DNA of 19,718 nt, taken from the NCBI GenBank assembly GCA_003695505.1, contig RFIY01000251.1, forward strand, positions 1-19,718, read 5' to 3'. The position numbers and the translations under genes were made by a program. The stretch comes from Candidatus Dadabacteria bacterium (lineage in GTDB: Bacteria > J088). Positions 15,124-19,718 of the stretch are shown here, piece by piece (positions within the stretch are counted from its first letter, which is position 1; every line of letters begins with the position of its first letter). The notes beneath the pieces are model-generated. The model saw nothing but the letters and a program-made list of their open reading frames with translations, was not told the origin of the DNA and made no database searches.

Positions 15124-15984
15124 TCAGGTTTCCAGCACGAAGCGGGCCCGCGCGACATCGGCGGGCAACTGCGGCGCCGTCCACGTCGCATCGGGCAACA
15201 GGACAATCATCGTACCGCCACCGCCGCCACCGGTCAGCTTTGCCCCGGGCGCGCCGTGATCGAGCGCCAGTTGCACGAGCTCATCCAACAGATCCGTACT
15301 GGCGCCGTGCTGCGCCAGCCATCGGTGGAAGTGTGTCATCGCGCTGCCAAGCCCCGCGACATCGCCTGCCAGCAGCGCGGTTCGTGCGGCCTGGACCGTG
15401 GCTTCGGCGTCGGCCAGCGCGCCATCGCGACCGCTACGATCAAGCGATGCGGATACCCGCGCGACGACCTCGGCGGTCGGCAATCCGGGCGGCGTCATCC
15501 ACAGCTCGAACCACAACGGCGCAGCACAGCGTGGCAGCGGCGCGATGTCTGGCCCGGCGGCCGTTCGACGATACGTGATCGGTCCGTCCGCGCACACGGT
15601 ACGCACGTCGATGCCGCTTGGATTGCCGTGAAAGATGCGCTCCGCTTCGTCCGCAAGCGCGATCAGCTCGTGATCGACCTTGCCCCCCGCCGCATCCAGC
15701 GCGCGCAGCGCGGCCACCGACAACGCAGCAGAAGAGCCGAGTCCGGCGCCCTGCGGCAGGTCGCCGTCCGCCGATACCGGCACGAGCGCCCGCCCTGTCC
15801 GCTCGGTGGCCAGATTGCGAAACCAGGTCGTAAAGGCGTCCGGCAGCCCAGCGAGTGGCTCGCCTTCATCGAGCTCGACATTGACCTGCAAACCGACCGG
15901 CATGGCGATCGCGGTCGTACCGTGTACGACGGCGTGCTCTCCGATCAGGATGCACTTGCCGTGCGCCGAGCCGCGCCAGCTCAT
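15124..15984 (-). CDS. mvk: Mevalonate kinase (GHMP family)
   Basis: This enzyme phosphorylates mevalonate to 5-phosphomevalonate. The 286-residue sequence has the three GHMP motifs: HGKCILIGEHAVVHG (8-22), PQGAGLGSSAA (77-87) for ATP phosphate binding, and KLTGGGGGGTMIVL (239-252) near the C-terminus. Asp126 in NPSGIDVRT is the expected catalytic aspartate, and His17 and Lys10 lie in the N-terminal motif typical of mevalonate kinases. The ATG at 15984 overlaps the HMG-CoA reductase stop as ATGA; the frame is open further upstream, but that part is antiparallel noise over the reductase gene. The protein is slightly shorter than many bacterial homologues but complete. Context in the pathway operon makes the assignment secure. 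Confidence 0.95.
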   Translation of the reverse strand: MSWRGSAHGKCILIGEHAVVHGTTAIAMPVGLQVNVELDEGEPLAGLPDAFTTWFRNLATERTGRALVPVSADGDLPQGAGLGSSAALSVAALRALDAAGGKVDHELIALADEAERIFHGNPSGIDVRTVCADGPITYRRTAAGPDIAPLPRCAAPLWFELWMTPPGLPTAEVVARVSASLDRSGRDGALADAEATVQAARTALLAGDVAGLGSAMTHFHRWLAQHGASTDLLDELVQLALDHGAPGAKLTGGGGGGTMIVLLPDATWTAPQLPADVARARFVLET

Positions 15985-17264
15985 CCGGCGCGCAGCTCCT
16001 GCAAAACGGCTCGCGCGGTGTCGCGATCGATCTGACCCAGCGCTCGCAGCGCATCGGCCACCTGCTGGACCTCTGCACCTTCTGCGCCGACCTCGAGCGC
16101 GATCGCCCGGGCATGCATCGCCATGTGCCCGGCCTGGATACCCGCCGAAGCAAGTTGCCGAATCGCGGCCAGGTTCTGTCCGAGTCCGACTGCTGCAACG
16201 ACCATCGCCAGTTCCGCGCTGCTCTGGACGCCCATCAGGCCGAGCATCGGCCGAACCCAGGGATGCGTGCCGACCTGTCCGCCGACTGTCCCGAGCGCCA
16301 GTGGGATCTCGATGCGCCCCCAGAGGCGGTCGCCGCGCACACGCCAGGTGGTCATCGACCCGTAAAACCCGTCGCGTGCGGCCCAGGCGTGCGCGCCGGC
16401 CTCGACCGCGCGAAAGTCGTTGCCGGTCGCGATCACGACCGCATCGATACCGTTCATCGCGCCCTTGTTGTGTGTCGCTGCCCGCCACGGATCGATCTCG
16501 GCCAGTTTACTGGCGGCTTCGATACCGGTGGCGACCTCGGCACCACTCATTTCGCCGACGGCGAGCAGTTCGGTACGGATCGAACATTCGGCCCAGGCGC
16601 GGCGCAGATCGGTCAGATTCGAGAGGATCCGCAGCACCGCCCGCCCGCCGGCGAGCTCTTCGAGGCGGCTGGCAACGTGTTCGGCGACGGTATTGACCGC
16701 ATTCGCACCCATTGCCTCGCGCACGTCGATATGCAGATGGACGACCAGCATCGGAGCTTCGTCGTCCGGATGGTGCAGTCGCCGTATCCGCAGCCCGCGC
16801 ATCCCGCCGCCGCGCCGAACGATACCCGGTATCGCCTCGTTCGCGAGTTCCTGCAGGTCGGACTCGGCCGCAACGATGGCGGCCTCGGCAGCAGCCAGAT
16901 CGGGCACGTCAACCAGTTGCACCTGGCCGATCATGACCGGATCGGTCGCACCGGCCGTGTAGCCACCGCTCTCGCGGACGACCTTGGCCGAGTTGCACTG
17001 TGCCGCAACGACACTCGGCTCCTCGATCGCCATGGGCACGTCGTATGGGCGATCGTTGACGACAATCGCCGGCGCAACGGCCAATGGCAGGCCAAAAACC
17101 CCGATCGTGTTTTCGATCATGTGTTCGGCGATCGACAGCGGCAACACGGCCTGGTCGGCGAGTAGCGCGTCGGCCTGCTCATCGCTCAACAGCCCTTCGG
17201 CCGCAAGCGCACGCACCCGCCCTTCCCTGTCGAGCATGCGAAATTCTCGAGGTGTCAGCTTCAT
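15981..17264 (-). CDS. mvaA: Class II hydroxymethylglutaryl-CoA reductase
   Basis: The enzyme interconverts HMG-CoA and mevalonate using NAD(P)H. At 427 residues it matches the bacterial class II size (Pseudomonas mevalonii enzyme, 428). The catalytic residues are present and nearly collinear with that enzyme: Glu82 in EEPSVVAA, Lys267 in HNKGAMNG, Asp283 in TGNDFRAVEAGAHA, and His380/His384 in GHMAMHARAIA. The nucleotide-binding stretch is EAMGANAVNTVAEH (183-196), with Glu where Asp is common. GTVGGQVGTHP (325-335) is also typical. The start ATG overlaps the preceding kinase stop (ATGA) and has GGAGGA nine bases upstream. In this operon it must supply mevalonate to the adjacent kinases. Cofactor preference cannot be read. 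Confidence 0.96.
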   Translation of the reverse strand: MKLTPREFRMLDREGRVRALAAEGLLSDEQADALLADQAVLPLSIAEHMIENTIGVFGLPLAVAPAIVVNDRPYDVPMAIEEPSVVAAQCNSAKVVRESGGYTAGATDPVMIGQVQLVDVPDLAAAEAAIVAAESDLQELANEAIPGIVRRGGGMRGLRIRRLHHPDDEAPMLVVHLHIDVREAMGANAVNTVAEHVASRLEELAGGRAVLRILSNLTDLRRAWAECSIRTELLAVGEMSGAEVATGIEAASKLAEIDPWRAATHNKGAMNGIDAVVIATGNDFRAVEAGAHAWAARDGFYGSMTTWRVRGDRLWGRIEIPLALGTVGGQVGTHPWVRPMLGLMGVQSSAELAMVVAAVGLGQNLAAIRQLASAGIQAGHMAMHARAIALEVGAEGAEVQQVADALRALGQIDRDTARAVLQELRAG

Positions 17265-18214
17265 CGGTGGTACTCCTCCGGATCCATCTGGATCGAACCA
17301 GGATCGTTCAATGTTTCTCGCGCAAGACCCGACACGGCCGGACGAACGAAGCGGACACCGATCCCCTCCCGGTCCAGTGCCGTCCGCAGCGTTTCCCACT
17401 CATCCTGATGTTCTACATAGAAGAATGCAATATCACCGCCTCCGGCGCCACTTGGCTTGAAGGGCAATCCCAGCGACGCCCCCAACTGATGGCACTGTTC
17501 GAATACGGGCGGATACAGCGCCTCACCGAGCCACTGTCGCAGCGCGCGGTAGTGCTCCGCCGCCGCGGCGATCACGTCTCCCACGGACGCGCCCTCGCTC
17601 ACCGCGCAAACGGTCTGGTCAACCGTATCGCGCCAGCTTTGCCACGCGTCCGTCTGCCGCGCCTGCCGCAGACGATCCACCCACTGGCGGGTGTCGGCCG
17701 ACATCCCGGCACAGACGACGGCAAATCCCGCGGTTGCCGGAAACGGCAGCGGCCGCCAGAACGGGCCATCGTCGCCTCGACGATACAGCCCCACGCCCCC
17801 GTGAATGATCGCGGCGAGGTCGCCGCCACTGCCGGACTTGCCGACCAGCTCGATGTGGGTCTGCTCGGCACGCAACCATAGCGTGTCAGCCGCTGTGCAG
17901 CCATATCGCGCGGCCGCCAGCAAGACCGCCGCGGTGGCGCTCGACCCGAACCCAAGCTTGGCCTTATTGGTGAAAAAGCCGCTGGTGTCGAGTGCGGACT
18001 TCGCTCCCGCGACACGCGCCGCGCCCGGATAGAGCGGCTGCACCGGATCAACCGGCCCGTTTGCGGTGGTTGTCAGCGCACCCCACGGCGGTACTGCGGC
18101 GACCAGCGCGTGGGCTCCGTCGGTAACGGCGTATTCTCCGGCGAGAAACATCTTGCCGGGTGCGCGCCAGCGAATCGTTTTTGACAACCGACGGGTCACG
18201 CCGGCAGGCGCCAT
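17261..18214 (-). CDS. mvaK2: Phosphomevalonate kinase (GHMP family)
   Basis: The enzyme converts phosphomevalonate to diphosphomevalonate with ATP. The 317-residue protein has the GHMP motifs in the phosphomevalonate kinase form: WRAPGKMFLAGEYAV (16-30), KLGFGSSATAAV and, near the C-terminus, KPSGAGGGDIAFF. It also has ELVGKSGSGGDLAAIIHGGV, where bacterial phosphomevalonate kinases carry the conserved Gly-rich substrate region. The ATG at 18214 overlaps the decarboxylase gene by 19 bases; a GTG at 18199 would instead give a GTGA four-base overlap like the other junctions of this operon, and both keep the GHMP core. The stop overlaps the reductase ATG. The gap-free operon position between decarboxylase and reductase supports the specificity call over other GHMP kinases. 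Confidence 0.93.
   Translation of the reverse strand: MAPAGVTRRLSKTIRWRAPGKMFLAGEYAVTDGAHALVAAVPPWGALTTTANGPVDPVQPLYPGAARVAGAKSALDTSGFFTNKAKLGFGSSATAAVLLAAARYGCTAADTLWLRAEQTHIELVGKSGSGGDLAAIIHGGVGLYRRGDDGPFWRPLPFPATAGFAVVCAGMSADTRQWVDRLRQARQTDAWQSWRDTVDQTVCAVSEGASVGDVIAAAAEHYRALRQWLGEALYPPVFEQCHQLGASLGLPFKPSGAGGGDIAFFYVEHQDEWETLRTALDREGIGVRFVRPAVSGLARETLNDPGSIQMDPEEYHR
17274..17279 (-). promoter_or_regulatory. Ribosome binding site of HMG-CoA reductase
   Basis: Minus-strand GGAGGA lies nine bases before the ATG at 17264, within the last codons of the phosphomevalonate kinase gene. It indicates independent initiation in addition to coupling. Confidence 0.7.
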
Positions 18215-19185
18215 GGCTCCGGGGCGGCACCCGCGCGTTGTACGATCGGGCCATGGCCGATTTCGGTCGTGATCAGATCGACGACGCCGGGAATTTGTCG
18301 CAACTCATCCCCGATCCGTTCGGCATGACGGGCTTCGCAAAACACTTTGACGTGCGGACCGGCATCCATCGTGAAGCCGGCCGGGATGTGTTCCCGCTCC
18401 CGGATCGCGCGGACCCGCTCGATCACGGCCCACGTTACGGCATTCCAGTAAATGATCGCGGGCCGGGACGTCACCGGAACGGCGTGCATTTTCAGCGTGC
18501 TGTGTTCCATCGTCGCGAGCAGCGAGGCGAGATCCATATCGTGGATCGCCTGCTCGGCAGCATCCAGATCACTCGGGTGGGATGCAACCCACGCATCGTA
18601 ATACGGTGACGTCCGACTCTGCGCCATTGCGTCGCGGCTCAGGTGTTTTTTGGGGCCTGTTGCGGTGCAGACGACGAGTACGCGAAGATCCCACGCAGCG
18701 GGGACCGGCAGCGCGCGTAGCGACACGCCGTCACCGACAGGATCAATGCGCGCGAATCCTTCGATCAGACTGCGCGGTGCGCTACCCGACACACGAAGCG
18801 TTTCAGCAATGATCCGGTCGCGGGACAGTTGCAGGCCAAATGCCTCGATCAACGCAACGACCGCAGCCGCACCGCCGGATGCCGAACTGGCCAGGCCGGC
18901 TGCGGTAGGGAAGCGGTTTTCGGTGCAAAAGTCGAGGTGTGCAGCATCGACACCCAGCCGTCTGCACAGCGCCAGGATCCGTTCGCGTTCACGCTCGCTC
19001 ATCTCGCGGCCGTCCAGCTCGAATCGCCCACGACCATCCGGATCGACCGTCGTCACAGTCTGGAGCGCCCCGAGCGGCAACGACAGGCTGCCGACATCAG
19101 GAATGTTTCGCTCGGCATCGCGCTTGCCCCAGTACTTGATCAGCGCGATATTCGAGCATGTTGTGACCGTGACCGGACCGGTCAC
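18196..19185 (-). CDS. mvaD: Diphosphomevalonate decarboxylase
   Basis: This ATP-dependent enzyme converts diphosphomevalonate to isopentenyl diphosphate. The 329-residue protein has the family motifs NIALIKYWGKRD (12-23), PDVGSLSLPLG (29-39), FPTAAGLASSASGG (92-105), SGSAPRSL (133-140, usually SGSACRS) and TMDAGPHVKVF (272-282). Asp274 is the likely catalytic aspartate. The residue after DAGP is His278, where Asn is usual. The GTG start overlaps the isomerase stop as GTGA (19182-19185) and has AGGAGG six bases upstream. A related decarboxylase acting on phosphomevalonate is an alternative, but the phosphomevalonate kinase next door argues for the classical route. Confidence 0.94.
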   Translation of the reverse strand: MTGPVTVTTCSNIALIKYWGKRDAERNIPDVGSLSLPLGALQTVTTVDPDGRGRFELDGREMSERERERILALCRRLGVDAAHLDFCTENRFPTAAGLASSASGGAAAVVALIEAFGLQLSRDRIIAETLRVSGSAPRSLIEGFARIDPVGDGVSLRALPVPAAWDLRVLVVCTATGPKKHLSRDAMAQSRTSPYYDAWVASHPSDLDAAEQAIHDMDLASLLATMEHSTLKMHAVPVTSRPAIIYWNAVTWAVIERVRAIREREHIPAGFTMDAGPHVKVFCEARHAERIGDELRQIPGVVDLITTEIGHGPIVQRAGAAPEPWRLPA

Positions 19186-19718
19186 CCCACGCCTCCTTCA
19201 TCTAGCGAAATCCAGTCGCGAAGTGGCGAACCAATCAGCCGTGGCACACGTCGCAGCTCCGCCGGGCGACGGGCGCCGGCCAGCAGGCAACCACGACGCA
19301 GCCCCTCGATCCAGTCGGCGAGAACGGCGTCCGCGTCCAGTTCGTCGTCTTCGAGCGCAATGAGAACCGGCCGGGCCGCGCCAACCAGTGTTGCGCCCAA
19401 TGCCAGCGCGCGTAGCACATCAAGGACCGTACGAATGCCGCCGGAACTGATCGTGCGGAAGCCGCGGCGCACGGCCCAGGCGGTCGCCGCTGCGGTCGGA
19501 ATCCCCCAGTCTCCAAACATCCCGCCAAATGGCGGCGCATCCGGCCGCGCAGCCTCGACCCGCGTCCAGCTCGTGCCGCCGCGACCCGACACATCGACCC
19601 ACTCGACCCCAGTCGATCGGATCGCATCGAGCGCCTGCGGGGACATTCCCGCGCCGGTCTCCTTGACGATCAGGGGCAGACCAAGCTCGTCGCGATACCG
19701 GGCGATGGCGTCCACCGC
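19182..19718 (-). CDS. fni: Type 2 isopentenyl-diphosphate delta-isomerase, C-terminal part (5' end outside window)
   Basis: The frame runs off the right end of the window, so the N-terminal half is missing. The visible 178 residues contain the type 2 (FMN-dependent) signatures in order: LIVKETGAGMSP, VEWVDVSGRGGTSWTRVE, GDWGIPTA, ISSGGIRTVLDVLRALALGA and LVGAARPVL. These form the TIM-barrel C-terminal strands with the flavin phosphate site. The enzyme interconverts IPP and DMAPP, completing the mevalonate route encoded downstream. Its stop overlaps the decarboxylase GTG by four bases. It is the first operon member visible, and any promoter lies beyond the window. Confidence 0.94.
   Translation of the reverse strand, partial: AVDAIARYRDELGLPLIVKETGAGMSPQALDAIRSTGVEWVDVSGRGGTSWTRVEAARPDAPPFGGMFGDWGIPTAAATAWAVRRGFRTISSGGIRTVLDVLRALALGATLVGAARPVLIALEDDELDADAVLADWIEGLRRGCLLAGARRPAELRRVPRLIGSPLRDWISLDEGGVG
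19192..19197 (-). promoter_or_regulatory. Strong ribosome binding site of diphosphomevalonate decarboxylase
   Basis: Minus-strand AGGAGG six bases before the GTG at 19185 supports that GTG as a genuine start. It lies within the 3' end of the isomerase gene. Confidence 0.75.

Noticed and set aside
15985-16488. Upstream extension of the mevalonate kinase frame into the HMG-CoA reductase gene
   Set aside because: The added segment is arginine/glycine-rich with no motif and overlaps a well-supported gene. The ATG at 15984 gives a standard N-terminus and an ATGA overlap.

Overview
The window is a gene-dense, GC-rich bacterial chromosomal segment. Almost all genes lie on the minus strand, many stop and start codons overlap (ATGA or GTGA), and no gap without a gene exceeds 300 bases. 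The lineage is uncertain. A bacterial mevalonate-pathway operon, type IV pilus ATPase genes, a MshEN-DUF4388 fusion protein, and a secreted protein whose tail (Cys, hydrophobic stretch, RRR) resembles MYXO-CTERM anchors suggest a Gram-negative Myxococcota-like or related lineage. No rRNA, tRNA, CRISPR array or transposase was seen, and I found no convincing intrinsic terminator.

Left accessory region (1-3240). A truncated beta-CASP-like metallo-beta-lactamase gene and an unrecognised A/T-richer gene with PD-(D/E)XK-like residue spacing lie on the plus strand. An AbiEi/AbiEii-type type IV toxin-antitoxin pair follows on the minus strand. The pair sits between two near-identical 52-base direct repeats. 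The right copy is the 3' end of the serine hydrolase gene that follows, and the left copy supplies the toxin stop codon. This is the footprint of an insertion at, or rearrangement of, that gene end.

Central region (3194-14125). It holds a lipoprotein serine hydrolase and a two-gene pilus unit: a PilB-like protein that has lost its Walker motifs, followed by an intact PilT retraction ATPase. Next is a three-gene translationally coupled unit: a secreted zinc-phospholipase-like protein, a fatty acid hydroxylase/sterol desaturase family membrane enzyme, and a PQQ-dependent sugar dehydrogenase lipoprotein. A uvrC plus MshEN-DUF4388 pair follows. A small unrecognised gene diverges from uvrC on the plus strand.

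Right region (14147-19718). A minus-strand mevalonate operon reads, in transcription order: type 2 isopentenyl diphosphate isomerase (cut by the window end), diphosphomevalonate decarboxylase, phosphomevalonate kinase, class II HMG-CoA reductase, mevalonate kinase and an HSL-family esterase. Together the five pathway enzymes convert HMG-CoA to IPP and DMAPP. HMG-CoA synthase is not in the window.

The most notable item is the predicted ATPase-dead PilB paralogue coupled to pilT. The repeat-flanked AbiE cassette and the unrecognised nuclease-like gene beside it come next.
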